Assembly (NCBI GenBank): GCA_020205615.1
Contig: CM035151.1
Span: forward strand, 13,664,565-13,728,564
From: Panax quinquefolius
Taxonomy: Eukaryota; Streptophyta; Magnoliopsida; Apiales; Araliaceae
Length of the DNA stretch: 64,000 nucleotides
Direction: 5' to 3'
Below the pieces are notes generated by a model. It was not told where the DNA came from, did no database searches, and was given only the letters and a program-made list of their open reading frames with translations. The translations under genes were made by a program, and so were the position numbers. Below are positions 12,160 through 23,955 of the stretch, one piece after another. Within the stretch, counting starts at the first letter, position 1. Each line of letters opens with the position of its first letter.

Positions 12160-12249
12160 TTTTAGGGAGAGAGAGAGAGAGAAAATATATATATGAGCAA
12201 TAATATTTTAAGCTGAAAAAGCATTTCCTTAGCAAATGAATATATATAG
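12160..12249 (-). promoter_or_regulatory. leader and TATA-like box of the zinc-finger gene
   Basis: Directly upstream of the start codon, on the coding strand, lies a CT-dinucleotide run (about 12166-12182), a frequent feature of plant 5' leaders. A TATATATA stretch at about 12238-12247 would place transcription start about 30 bases downstream and leave a leader of roughly 50 bases. The TATA assignment is inferred, because AT runs are common here. Confidence 0.35.
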
Positions 12250-15200
12250 ACTATAGTTTATAACGCATCATTTTAAAATGAATTAAATTAGTACATATAA
12301 TTAATAGACCCACACTAGATATCACTTTTTGGTACACCCATCACCCATGCTTTTACTGTACAAGATTTTGTAGTTTATGTGGGATTTTAGTAGTTTCCAT
12401 GCAAGATTTTGTAGTATCCTTTTTCAAATTCAAGTTGCATCTTAATTATATTGTCCTTTTTGTTGGTCATAAGTTAGTTGGTGTTTAATTACATCAAATG
12501 CATGCGGAATAAAATGGTTCCTTGATTGGTTGGTGGTTGGTTGTAAGAGCATTTCTAATCGTAGTAGCAAAAAAAAATAAATTAAATTGACCTACTTAGC
12601 AATTTGAAGAATATTATTTGTTATTTTAATATTTTGTGTCTCATTAGTCTTTTCAATTCAATTAATGCAATATTTGATTTAAAACAATAATAATTGATAA
12701 CATTTGAAATAATTAATAACATTCATTTTAAAAAAAAGATAACATTCTAGAAAAAAAATTGTATTTAAAAATTAATATTTAATTAAAACTAAATTTCATT
12801 CCAAGAATTTTCTGTTGACTATGAATTAGTACCCAGAAACAAACTTGATTATCCAAGGTCATTGGAAAATTTTTTAATTCACGTGCATGATTATCCAGAG
12901 GGTCATTGGATAAACTAGAGGGTCATAATTAACGTGATTATCCAAAAGGTAATCAAAATAATATTTTATCCAATATGATACATAAATAAATAAAAAGGAA
13001 TGATATTAAATTTTAAAATGAGTTGTACATCAAACTCATCAACCAAAATAAATATTTTTAACATATTTCATATGATTTTGAGGGAGTAATTAATTAAGGA
13101 TAATTGATACATAAATATGCTTAAATATATGTTACTAACAATCAATCACAAACATGTACTAAGATGTTGCTGCAGTGTTCATTCTTGTTATGATGACCTT
13201 ATCTATTTGCAATCAAGCTAGAGCAAGATTTTATTAACTTTTGATTGCATATATATATATATGTCGTCTATTTTCAATTCTCTAGCTCATGCCTATTAAT
13301 GGTAAATGATAAAATTCTTAAATCCCCAACTCGCTGCCATCTTTAGATTAGATCGATAGATGTGAACTATCACGCCAATGAGCTCTAGCTCAAGTGGCAC
13401 AAGAGCCTTCCTCTCGAATTTCAGTAGAGGCGTTATTTGAACCACCGATGTGATGTGAATTAACTCAAGTGGCACGAGAACCTTTCTTTAGATGAGTTTT
13501 AGTGGAGGCATGCATTATTTGGAAGAAAAATAAAACGAAATTAAAATTGGTCGAAGTTGAAACTTTCGTATACGAAAAGAGTAGGATAAAGCTTTTAGCA
13601 CAAGGATGTAGATGAATCGGGGGCACGTTAAATTGTCTTCCTTATAGAGAGGACATAGTTTAAAGGACTCCTGCATGAAACATCATTATTAATTTATTAT
13701 ATAGAAAATGGATAGATATATAGGTTCCGGTTCTTCTATCTTGTTCGGTTTGGTTTGGTTTCCTTTTCATTGTCTGATGTGGTACATTTGATGTTTCATT
13801 CAAGTACAAAGATTCTGAGCTCTTAAGCCAGCATCTTAATGTGGTATCCACCCAATTCAGTTCAATACTTTGCCTAGCTTTTTATCTTAAGTACACACAA
13901 ATTTGTCCGGCCAATTCCATGAGTTGATTCAGTATTTTTGGTAGGGCATGCATATATCTCTAGCTTTATCCTTTTTCCATATCTCTGCTGCAAATTAAAG
14001 CGCGCATGATGAATGGTCCAGCTAGTCGAGACAACAAGACATGTTATATCTCACTTTGCTTCTAAATGACAAATTAAACACAATAAAGGAGACATAGCTT
14101 GGTGGTGGATCAACCCTCGCTTATCCGAGGATTAAGTTAGCTTAGCAAGAAATTAAATGTCTCCTTTAATTTGGTTGACAAACGAAGACCATTGATTCAA
14201 CAAATGAGTTAAATCAGTAGTACTGTCAGCTCCGAATTCTTTCTCTTGTATGATGATGTCTATACATATTTCTGTCTAGTCTTGATCAAGTTTTAGTCTC
14301 GAGTTAAAACCCTACAAACAGTACACCGACGACTGGTATACTTCTTCGTGTTAAAAAAAAAAACTTGGTTGTTTATTCAAGAGTCCAGTTTTCCTAAAAT
14401 CCAAACTTCAAAAATATTCTCTTCTTTTAAAACACAAAGTGAAGCGCAGAAAGTAACATCACAAGATTACAGAATCAGAGAGATGGTTCACCAAAACCTC
14501 GTTTGTCACCAGCATCATTCACGGCTTCTTTATAGACAATGTTACTCACTTCATATATATAATGCAAGCAACACTATGATCAAAGCTTGTAGTTGCTTGA
14601 CACTAAATATATTAGGGTGAACTATACCTGCATTAGTACTCGTCACATTTTTCTTGAAATATTTCAGAAGATGGAGATGGATCTCATAAAATTAATGAAC
14701 GTACGATTAATTGAATAATTAACAGGAAAATGTAACCGAGTAAATAGGGGCATGGCTTCCGATCCATATATGCTTTTCAATTATTGATCATTGTTCTGTT
14801 CTTGTATTCTTTCACAGATATAGTCGTGTGAAACTCGACAGTACACGTACGTGCTTGTATGTTTGTACATGGGTTGCTGAACTTGACATTATAAACATAT
14901 ATTGACAAAACATGGATTGATGATTGATTTTTATTACTGTTACTGCAGATTATAATGCATGTTATCAGGATGATGGGGCCAAATTAAGTTTAATGAATTA
15001 GGTAGAGCTAGCGCTTGAGTTCTTGTTTAATCGGTTACTTTTAATCAAGATTGGTACATTCATGAAGTAATGAACGATCATTCCCTTGCATTTGTATCGT
15101 ATTCAACCAAGTTTATACCTGAAAACTTTTAACTAATTTGGTTAATGAACATCTTGGCATTAGCATTTTTCAGTCATGTGGTTCATTCTTGGTTTTTAAA

Positions 15201-16266
15201 TGTTCAAGACTGCCCTACTATTTGCTGTGCTCACATAATGTTCTTTCTAGTCAATTAAGCAAGATTTCTTTTCCTTTCATTATTATAATTCATGGAACTG
15301 GATGATTACAAACTATTTATGCTCTTTGTTGATGGAAAATGTGAAATGTCCATACATGAACTATCACTGCAACTATTTACATAGTACTGGAGATTGAACT
15401 CCATGTTGACCACTACTGATGCAAATATCTTGAACTCTAAAATTTACCCTCTCTAGGAACTCCATGTGAAGAAGCTTTTGGATAATCCGATCTGCATTCT
15501 TCGTTGACGCTCCTGCGGTCCTCAATTATTAGTAGACAAAGGCTACAAAGTGGTTAAGGTCCAGTAAATACCCACAACAAAAATCCTAGTACAACTGTAT
15601 GCATAATAATTGGCTATATGATTCATATATGTACCTAGTGTATTGAGCAAGTACCATCTTTCTTATAAACAGGTGAAAGAATTATTCTATAAAGTAGAAG
15701 AAAAGTGCACCCAACTCGAGATTTTTCCAAAAGTGAAGCCTAAATTGCAATTTAAGCCTTTTGAAATCTCTTAAACTTCAACAGGTAGTCAATCAATGTG
15801 ATTCTGTTTGCATTTTAATTAGTATTAAGTCTGTATAACCTTTGAGAACAAGTTAGGATCTTCACTTCATTATACAAGGGATAGAAACTTTTCACTCATT
15901 AAAACACCATGCAGGATACCTTCTGATCATTAAAAGTATAATTTTTGCGTGGTACTACAATTTAAATACCAAATAGCGGTTCTGGTGTGGACATCAAGGC
16001 TACCTTTATCTAAAATCAATGAAAATAAAAAACCTTTTTTCCCTCTAATTAATCTACTCAACCCACCTTACAAAGCAAGAAAGTTTTATACCCATTTAAA
16101 TCCCAGACCGAAGGAATATCTAACCTTTAAGCAACCTTTGTTCCAAGCAATTCTAATCCCCCTTCCCTTCTGTCCCTATAGAAATTATATACTAGATCCC
16201 CCTCTTCAGTTCCATCCATTTTGAACCACTCAAAGTCCTGTTTCTTGACAGAATACACCTTCAAGC
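12250..16266. other. intergenic spacer between divergent genes
   Basis: About 4 kb of AT-rich DNA separates the minus-strand zinc-finger gene from the plus-strand DUF1218 gene, so both promoters lie here. A TATA-like TTATATA at 16185-16191 would suit the DUF1218 gene. I see a SINE-like fragment near 13380, a weak foldback at 14069-14180, and no convincing protein or tRNA gene. Confidence 0.45.
13375..13520 (+). repeat. possible tRNA-derived SINE fragment, two degenerate copies
   Basis: TAGCTCAAGTGGCACAAGAG at about 13387 resembles a polymerase III box A as found at the head of plant tRNA-related SINEs. A similar unit, TAACTCAAGTGGCACGAGAA, follows about 70 bases later, and each is followed by a related TTTCAGTAGAGGC or TTTTAGTGGAGGC stretch. 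GTTATTTGAACC may be a decayed box B. No poly-A or target duplication is evident, so this is a weak call. Confidence 0.3.
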
Positions 16267-16465
16267 ATGGCAGTTACTCATTCTGATCTAGCACCAAGTC
16301 GTCGACGCACCGATTTGGGTAGCAAAACAGGTGCCATTCTCATGATCTTTTCAATACTCTTAGGCCTAATTTGCTTCATTCTCTCTCTCATTTCCGAGGC
16401 CAGTCGTTCACAGGTACTACTATATATACAACCATAATTATCATAAAATGCTTTAAATAATCTTT

Positions 16466-16496
<31 letters not shown>

Positions 16497-17554
16497 GTGT
16501 AATTTTGGTTGATAATTTGGCAGGTGACATGGGCTAGCACAACTGATGCGGGAGCAGATGGAAAGACATATGAATGCACATACAGTGGCAGCGGGAAATT
16601 GCCTCTCCTGTGTGCTGCTGGTGCATTTCTGGCCCTGGCAATTGCCATGCTGGTTGAACATACTTACATGCTCGTTGCAATCAGTAAATCTACAACTTTA
16701 ATGAGTTGGGTTCCTCACTCTGATCCTGCCAAATATCTTACTTGGCAAGCTGGTTTTTTCTTTATTACAACATGGTACGAGAACTTTAAGTCATTTTGGA
16801 TAACTTAAATATGATAATGTTGTATTCCCTCTATCCATAAAAAGAGTCATATTTTAAGCATGCATCTTTTTTAATGTTTATGACTAAAAATAGGAAGTTT
16901 GTTAATTCATTAGTGATGACATAAATACAAAATTATGATAGCAAACTTGAGGATATTACTTTATTTTATATTAGTATCAATAAAAAAAAAGAACAAAATC
17001 AGGAAGGAAAAAAAAGGACGACAAATGAGACTCTTTTTGTAAGACAGAGGAAGAAGCAATATGTATATATTGACATACACAACATTCAGAACATAAACAT
17101 TAGAATCATTTGGTCTAGGCGTCTAGCTACTACAACAAATGATTGACTTTTTAATTATTTCTCATGTAGGATTTGTTTTGCTGTTGGAGAGATCTTGTTA
17201 TTGATAGGAACAAGTGTGGAATCAGGACATCTAAAAAACTGGTCAACTCCAAAGCCTAGTTGCCTCATTGTTCGACAAGGCGTGTACTCGGCTGCTGGAG
17301 TGTTTGGGTTAAGCACAGTTTTCCTTGCTTCTGGGTTGTACATAACAGCTTTACGCGCGCAGCAGCTGCTACAAGATGAAGAAAATGTGCAGCGTGAGGT
17401 TATAGAGGCCTCCGTGCTCTATGCATCTCCACCAAGATCACCAAGAAATCGGCTTGCCACGGTTAGAAATGAGAGTCCAATTATCCGACAGAGTAATGAG
17501 CAGGAATTGTCTATATACATATCGGCATTCGACAAACATATCAATTCAGTTTGA
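16267..17554 (+). CDS. DUF1218 family four-helix membrane protein, three exons
   Basis: Exons are 16267-16413, 16524-16774 and 17170-17554, with GT-AG introns and matching phases, giving 260 residues. DUF1218 proteins are plant-specific and include VCC, which affects vein patterning, and its relatives; the biochemical role is unknown. Hydrophobic segments lie at about residues 21-43, 77-101, 126-147 and 170-192. Conserved cysteines are at 67, 79, 135 and 164. A non-cytosolic loop WASTTDAGADGKTYECTYSG follows helix 1, as usual in the family. The tail after residue 195 is hydrophilic, with SPPRSPRNR. The start is the first ATG of the open exon and gives a short basic N-terminus (SRRRTDLGSK) before helix 1. 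Intron 2 contains a MITE. The family call is based on topology and motif order; the subfamily is not resolved. Confidence 0.85.
16825..17052. mobile_element. Stowaway-like MITE inside intron 2 of the DUF1218 gene
   Basis: TTCCCTCTATCCATAAAAAG at the left faces CTTTTTGTAAGACAGAGGAA at the right in inverted orientation, and AGAGTCAT faces GAGACTCT just inside. The size of about 228 bp and the CCCTC-type ends fit a diverged Stowaway-like element. It sits wholly inside intron 2 (16775-17169) and leaves the splice sites untouched. Confidence 0.6.
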
Positions 17555-17903
17555 AACAACTATAATTTGGGACAATCCGTTTCATGCAGTATATATCAAA
17601 CACATGTATACAATACTTATAAAACCGATTTCTTCAACTTGTAAATAGAGTTTCTCTCAATTTTAACATTATGTTTTGCAGAAATGGGAAGTGTAGTACT
17701 GTTAGTTTATTAAGATTGCTTGTTTGATACATAGCACTATATTTTTATACTTTTGGTTATGTATTTGATTCTTTGATTAGTGGAAAAGGTGTCAAAAATC
17801 AATGAAACAAAGTATTTGAGATTGATCCTTGAGAACAGACAGACATATTATTTGTGCATAATAATTAAGCAAATGATTGTATAACATTAAAATATAGTAT
17901 TAA

Positions 17904-17951
17904 TTGTTTATAAAATATTTGTAGAATAGTTTGTATCTGTAGCATTACTCA
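17904..17951. mobile_element. fragment of the MITE found in importin alpha intron 1
   Basis: AAATATTTGTAGAATAGTTT followed by GTATCTGTAGCATTACTC matches, with few changes, the right arm of the foldback at 19072-19200. The left arm is missing, so this is a remnant or a one-ended copy. Confidence 0.6.
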
Positions 17952-17965
17952 GATACTTTATACAA

Positions 17966-18224
17966 CTCCCTCCGTCCCATAATATATGATGTTTTAGGTG
18001 ATTTTATTTGTCCCAAATTATTTAATGTTTTGAAAAATTTAGGAGCATTACTTAAAATTATCCTTCATTACTCCTCATTCAATTCCCATATGATTTTAAT
18101 TATTTATCTCTCCTTATCAACACAAAGAATATTATAGACAAATAATATTATATTTAATGTTATACAATTATTTTTTTTAATGATTATAAATGACCCTAAA
18201 ACATCATAATATTATAGACGGGAG
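17966..18224. mobile_element. Stowaway-like MITE, second family
   Basis: CTCCCTCCGTCCCATAATAT at the left faces ATAATATTATAGACGGGAG at the right, and GATGTTTTAGG faces CCTAAAACATC inside. The internal sequence differs from the elements at 9081 and 25920. The right side is flanked by TA; the left flank is not a clear TA. Confidence 0.75.
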
Positions 18225-18540
18225 TAATAATCTATCATTTTTATTAGTATATAATTTAGTTATTTTCGTAAAAAAGGTTAAATGGGTCAAAAGCCAAAAC
18301 CAATAGTAGTACTTCGTTAAACTTTTTTTCATCTCTCCCTCTCAAATCTCCACTGTAAAACAGAAGACCCCTTTTGAGAGTAATCCAGACCCCGAAATAT
18401 AACCCTCCATTAGCAGGTGCGTCTTTGTATGGATTATGTAACGCATATGAATCAATTCTTGTCTCTCTTTTTTTTTTCATTTTGCTTAGGATTGGATTTA
18501 TTTGCTTGATGTAGTTGTGTTAGGGTTTTGGATAGAAGCT

Positions 18541-21500
18541 ATGTCGCTAAGGCCGAGTGCGAGGACTGAGGTTCGTCGGAACCGTTACAAAGTTGCCGTC
18601 GATGCGGATGAAGGTCGGAGACGGAGAGAGGATAATATGGTTGAGATCCGAAAGAGTAAGCGTGAAGAAAACTTGCTTAAGAAGCGTCGCGAGGGCCTTC
18701 AAACCCTCAACCAATTCCCTTCTTCCCTTCACGCCTCCACTGTCGAAAAAAAGGTCTCTCTCGTTATGTAATGTTGGGATGGATGGAACAGTTCGTCAAT
18801 TCAATAAATTTATTTTGTTTATTCATGGTTTGTCCTTAGACTGAAGAGCTCAATTTTGATTGTTGTTTGATTAGCTCAATTTGGATTAGGGTTTTATTCG
18901 ATGGCTTTGATTACATGTTGTTTGTCTGAATCAACTTGAATGTGGTTTGTAGGGTCGGATAATGAAAATTAGGATTTCCATATATTTTATAATTTATGGG
19001 ATTTTAGTTTATTTTATGTATTTTTATTTCTTATTTAGGGAAATTCAGTAGTTTTAGATGTAGAATTATGAATAATGCTAGACACACAAACTATTCTACA
19101 AACTGTTGATGAGGTGGAGTATTGTGTGGGGCCAAAGACTACATTGAAGCCAACAGTTTGTAAAATATTTGTAGAATAGTTTGTGTATGTAGCATTACTC
19201 TTAGAATTATTTTTAATTTAATAGTTTTCTTTTGTCATAGTTTCCAACTAGTTCTAGGAAAGTTAATTAATAATTTAATTGTCCTTTTCAGGGTAGATTT
19301 TGTCAAAGTTTCCAACTAGTCTTAGGAAAGTTAATTAATAGTTTTGATTATCCTTTTCAGAGTAAATGTAGGAAAGTATATAGGATAAGTATAGGTATAG
19401 GTTGTTGTTGAGTCTTCTTATTAATTCAGTTCAATTCCTAATAATAATACTTATTGTTTCTCCAAGAGGTTTTGTCGGCATTATAACGTTATCAAATTCC
19501 CACGTTTGTGTTAGTACGTTAAACTAACCAAGTTCCCGCTGTGTTAGTCTCTTTACATAATTGTTGATGAAATTTCAGTTGGAAAGTCTTCCTTCTATGG
19601 TTGCTGGGGTGTGGTCAAGTGATAATAATTTGCAGCTGGAGGCTACTACTCAATTTCGTAAATTACTTTCTATAGGTATAAGAATATGAGATTTTGTGGT
19701 TGTTTGTTGTTATTTTTTCCAATAATACTATTAAATGATCCTTGAATTTTGATTAATAGAACGAAGCCCTCCAATTGAGGAAGTTATACAATCTGGGGTT
19801 GTTCCACATTTTGTTGAGTTTCTTACGAGGGAAGATTTCCCCCGACTCCAGGTTTTAAGCTGTGATACTGTGTTATTTGTGTAGTTCTGTACTTGTAATT
19901 TTATCACTTTCGTGATTAATATTTTGCACTGTCTTACAGTTTGAGGCTGCTTGGGCACTCACTAATATTGCTTCCGGAACTTCTGAAAATACGAAAGTGG
20001 TGATAGACCACGGGGATGTTCCAATCTTTGTGAAGCTTCTCGGCTCTTGTTGTGATGATGTCCGTGAGCAGGTAAACTTTTCAAAAAATGACCCATACTT
20101 AAATTTACACTTTCCTTGTTCCTACTCAATTGGAATTACAAATCGGGCAGTTGTTTTACTGAATCCTCTTTGAATTTGCAGGCTGTGTGGGCATTGGGCA
20201 ATGTGGCTGGTGACTCCCCTCGTTGTCTTGATATTGTCCTCGGAAATGGGGCTTTGATACCTTTGTTGGCTCAGTTGAATGAGCATGCCAAGTTTTCAAT
20301 GCTAAGAAATGCCACCTGAACTCTATCAAATTTTTGTCGGGGCAAGCCACAACCTCCTTTTGAGCAGGTTGTTTATTGGTCTACGTTTTTTAGCTTTTTG
20401 ACTTTTAAAAATCCATTTATCTAGTGTTGCTCAAGCGGAATCAAAAAATTTCAAATTATTTTGGCAGACGAGGCCAGCACTTCCTGCCCTCCAGCGCCTT
20501 GTTCATTCAAATGATGAGGAGGTGCTTACAGATGCATGCTGGGCACTCTCATATCTTTCTGATGGTACAAACGACAAAATTCAAGCTGTTATTGAAGCGG
20601 GCGTTTGTCAACGTCTTGTTGAGCTCCTCCTGTATGTGGCACTTTGTCTTTTCTATTCCTTATTTGAGCCATTTTCTTTTCTTACAAATCTATGTCTAAT
20701 TTCATTTTGTATACTGGTGTTTCAGTCATCAATCGCCTTCGGTGCTCATTCCTGCACTTCGAACAGTTGGAAACATCGTGACTGGGGATGATGGTCAGAC
20801 TCAGGTACGAGTTTGGGAGGTATTATTTAGTGTTAAATTAGAAGTTCTAACATTATGCTAGTTATCCAAGAAAAGAAAGGTCTAATAGTATGCTATGTAA
20901 CTGATGAAAATCTTTTAAAAGGACTATCAGTGAATTATTTTACTATTAGAGTTTGTCAATTCTACTCCGGTTTTGCTTCCTTTTTTGGTATTTACTGTAA
21001 TGCACATTCATTACCAATAACAAAAAAGGAATTATAATGGAAATATGCCCTGTCAAGCTTCTTAAATTTTGCACATTATACAAGGTTCTACTCCAAGCCT
21101 GTATGTTTTCTTATTAGGGAGCACTTATTATTATTGAAGTGCAGGAAATATGAGTTTCCTGCTATATTATGTTATCTTCTACCTGAATTTATGTATGTAC
21201 AGTGTCTGACAGAAAATAAGCCAAGAAGAAATATTGAGCAATGTATGAATAACATTATGTCAAAACTGAACCCTAGTTTTGTATTTATTACAAAAAGTTA
21301 TTGTTAAAAACATTGTTTGAATGGGAAAATGAATTACCATAAACTAAGAAATATGAAATGAATGCTCTATTTGTGCAAGAGCTAAACTGTTTTTCCTTTT
21401 ATCTTTAAAAATATTTTTTTTTCTTCATGTTTATGTAATTATGCCAAATAGAATCAACTCTCTTCCGTGTTGGACTTGACCTTATGGTCCCCATCTTTGG

Positions 21501-22195
21501 TTTCTTAATTAATCAAATGGATTGAAAGAAATAAATTCTTATCATCCCATGCTTGAAAGGAACTAACTCTTTTCAATTAGTTAGGATTCAGCTAGTTGAG
21601 TCTTTACGTACTGGTAGGCCCCTTTGTTTCGTGCTAATGGAGCTTTACTTCTTCTAGAGTATAATCGACCATGGTGCACTGCCCTGCCTTCAGAACTTGT
21701 TGACCCTTAACCAGAAAAAGAGCATCAGGAAGGAAGCTTGCTGGACAATTTCAAACATTACTGCTGGTAACAAGATACAGGTCAGTTTTTAGATTGTAAC
21801 TAATTAGCTGCATTAAGCTTCGAGTCATTCTAATTACACGCAAGTAAATGAAAAGGTTTCTTTCTTTCTTGCTTGCTTGTCAGCATAGGACTTGGAATAT
21901 ATGCCCATTTTGTAATGCCTTAAAACCCCCAGTTTGGCTCTTGTTATCAGAATAATGCTACTTTTGGTCCTACATAGTTTTGTACAAAATTTGATTTTCC
22001 TTCTGTTAATTTCCATCTTACTTGAAACAACAGGCTGTAATTGGGGCTGGATTAGTTAGTACTCTGGTCAATCTACTTCAAACTACCGAGTTTGATATAA
22101 AGAAAGAGGCTGCATGGGCAATTTCAAATACCATTTCTGGTGGTAGCCATGATCAAATCAAGTAGGCTTTATTATTAAGCATGTTCATCATACAC

Positions 22196-22232
<37 letters not shown>

Positions 22233-22629
22233 TGACCTGCATTATTTGTTTGATAGGTACTTGGTGAACCAAAACTGCATTAAGCCTTTGTGTGATCTAC
22301 TAGTATGCCCTGATCCGAGGATTATTACCGTCTGTTTAGAAGGGCTGGAAAACATTTTAAAGGTTGGGGAAAGTGAGAAGAACATTAGTAACAGTGGAGA
22401 AGTTAACTACTATGCGCAATTAATTGATGATGCCGAGGGATTAGAAAAAATAGAAAACTTGCAGAGTCATGACAGTAATCAAATTTATGAGAAAGCAGTT
22501 CAGATTCTCGAGACTTACTGGCTGGAAGAGGAAGATGAGACATTACCTCCTGTTGATGGCGCTCAGCCTGGGTTCAACTTTGGAGGAACTACTGTTAACC
22601 TTCCATCTGGTGGGTTCAACTTTGGTTGA
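18541..22629 (+). CDS. IMPA: importin subunit alpha, ten exons, with an in-frame stop at codon 224
   Basis: Importin alpha binds nuclear localisation signals and bridges cargo to importin beta. Exons: 18541-18753, 19579-19675, 19760-19851, 19940-20071, 20182-20367, 20468-20631, 20726-20804, 21658-21780, 22034-22161 and 22257-22629. All introns are GT-AG and all phases match; the full frame is 528 codons plus stop, normal for the family. Residues 1-70 form the basic importin-beta-binding domain ([20 protein letters not shown]). Armadillo repeats follow with the W/N pairs of the NLS groove ([55 protein letters not shown]). The tail ends PSGGFNFG. In exon 5 the motif NATWTLSNF reads NAT-stop-TLSNF because TGA (20317-20319) replaces the expected TGG. 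The frame continues intact afterwards. As read, the product would stop in the middle of the Arm domain. A fresh mutation, a heterozygous allele or a base error are all possible. Two residues are also missing near 21775. Confidence 0.93.
19072..19200. mobile_element. short foldback MITE in importin alpha intron 1
   Basis: AATGCTAGACACACAAACTA runs on to TTCTACAAACTGTTG and faces CAACAGTTTGT then GTAGAATAGTTTGTGTATGT and AGCATT in inverted orientation. It is about 129 bp, non-coding, and lies inside intron 1 (18754-19578). A partial relative lies at 17904. Confidence 0.7.
19231..19365 (+). repeat. 67-bp tandem duplication in importin alpha intron 1
   Basis: Copy 1 (19231-19297) and copy 2 (19298-19365) both read from TTTGTCA(T/A)AGTTTCCAAC through GGAAAGTTAATTAATA to TCCTTTTCAG, with few differences. 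The unit ends in a splice-acceptor-like TTTTCAG. The sequence just after it (to about 19480) resembles a plant LTR end, so the block may be a retroelement remnant; that is a guess. Confidence 0.7.
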
Positions 22630-23374
22630 ATGTAACAACACCTTTCTGCTTCAGTTTCTGTTTGGGCTGATGATACCGCAGACGAGAGGCTTGCGTGAAT
22701 TTTGAATTAAAAAAAAAATAAATTGCAAGTTGCTGACCAGATGTGTTAACTCGCACAGGGATTTTTATTTGGTGGATGCAGCAGTTTGGGTGAAGGGAAC
22801 AAGGTCAATGTCGATGTTAAGGTCACGAGCACTGGGTCGGGTCGGGTCAAAGCAACTAGCTGTGCCCGGTTGCAGTGTGGCCCCCAGTCTGTAGTGCTTA
22901 AAGAGGCCCTAAGGTTGGGGTTAGTCTATATAATACAGTGGTGAAATAAACGAGAAGGGGGTGGTGGGTTAAATTGTGTCAACTTGTAGGTTGGGGGCAA
23001 TAAGGGCATTGTTTGGTTCTTGCCTTGAGCGGTTGGTGTGTTTTGAAAAAGTCTCAAGGTGGCTGTCATTGTAGCTCGAGCAAGGTTCTGTAAAACTGGA
23101 GTCTTCTTTTTCTCGGTAGTCCTACTGAGTGGTACTGGTTTTTACTGGGTGTATATTTTCTGTAAACCGTTCATAGCCTGGTGTACTTCGGGAAAGTAAA
23201 TGGATCCTTTTTTTTCTTATGTTAATTGTTTTTTTTCTTATGTTATTGTTTTTTTTCCGCCTGTTTGCTTGAGCAGCCCTTTGTTTTAAAGGGGTAATGA
23301 CAAAATGTCCTCCAAAGTTGGCAAGTTCATGGATTTTTCATTTGAAGTTGTTTATGTGATTAATACATTGGTTA

Positions 23375-23511
23375 CATCCAGTTAGTATGAAATTATTTTT
23401 TTAGTAAGTTGGTCAATTGACTAATAGAATATTGACATGCAGACGAGATTTTATGTGTCAGTATTCTATTGATCAACTTATTAAAAAAATAATTTCATAC
23501 TAATCGGATCC
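23375..23511. mobile_element. short foldback MITE of the GGATCCGGTTA family
   Basis: ATCCAGTTAGTATGAAATTA at the left faces TAATTTCATACTAATCGGAT at the right, and the arms continue through TAAGTTGGTCAATTGAC and GTGTCAGTATTC. The two arms are nearly identical over about 55 bases. Size and arm sequence match the copies at 9418 and 25518. Confidence 0.75.
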
Positions 23512-23952
23512 ATTGTCTACCTATTAACTTTTCTTAATAGTATATATGAGCAAAATATATATACTTCTCTTAATAAAATTTAAGAGAAAACAAATTAAAA
23601 AAAATGTGACTTTTTTTTACCAATTTTAACAAAATATAAAATTATTTTTATTCATAATGTGAAAAACATGTTAAAAATAGGAACACAAAAAAGAATTAAT
23701 AGAAACCAAAGGAACACAACAATAAATTACAAAAAGAAAATCAAGATAAAAGAAAGAGTAGTGTCTGATAATCAGAGTTTTCCCATCTCTATGTTCAATC
23801 CATCTAACTCTTGGCTGAACTAAAGTTTCAAGTTCCATTCCACCATCTTCATACCCATTGAAGAAATTAAAAAGTTTTTTTATTAGATTTATTTGTGGCT
23901 GCTAAACGCCGTGACTTGTTCTTTGAATTGGAACTATTTGGTTCAATGCTCT

Positions 23953-23955
<3 letters not shown>

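Larger units (their letters stand above)
17555..18540. other. intergenic spacer: DUF1218 3' flank and importin alpha promoter
   Basis: The first part should hold the 3' UTR of the DUF1218 gene and the last part the promoter and 5' UTR of importin alpha. A MITE fragment and a Stowaway-like element occupy the middle. No further gene is seen. Confidence 0.5.

Noticed and set aside
14348..14620. 90-codon plus-strand frame
   Set aside because: No domain, no conserved style and an AT-rich context without splice or promoter signals; likely chance.
15949..16224. 91-codon plus-strand frame just upstream of the DUF1218 gene
   Set aside because: It lies in the likely promoter and 5' leader, lacks recognisable features and does not join the coding exon.
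18256..18480. 74-codon minus-strand frame upstream of importin alpha
   Set aside because: It overlaps the expected promoter and 5' UTR of importin alpha and has no recognisable features.
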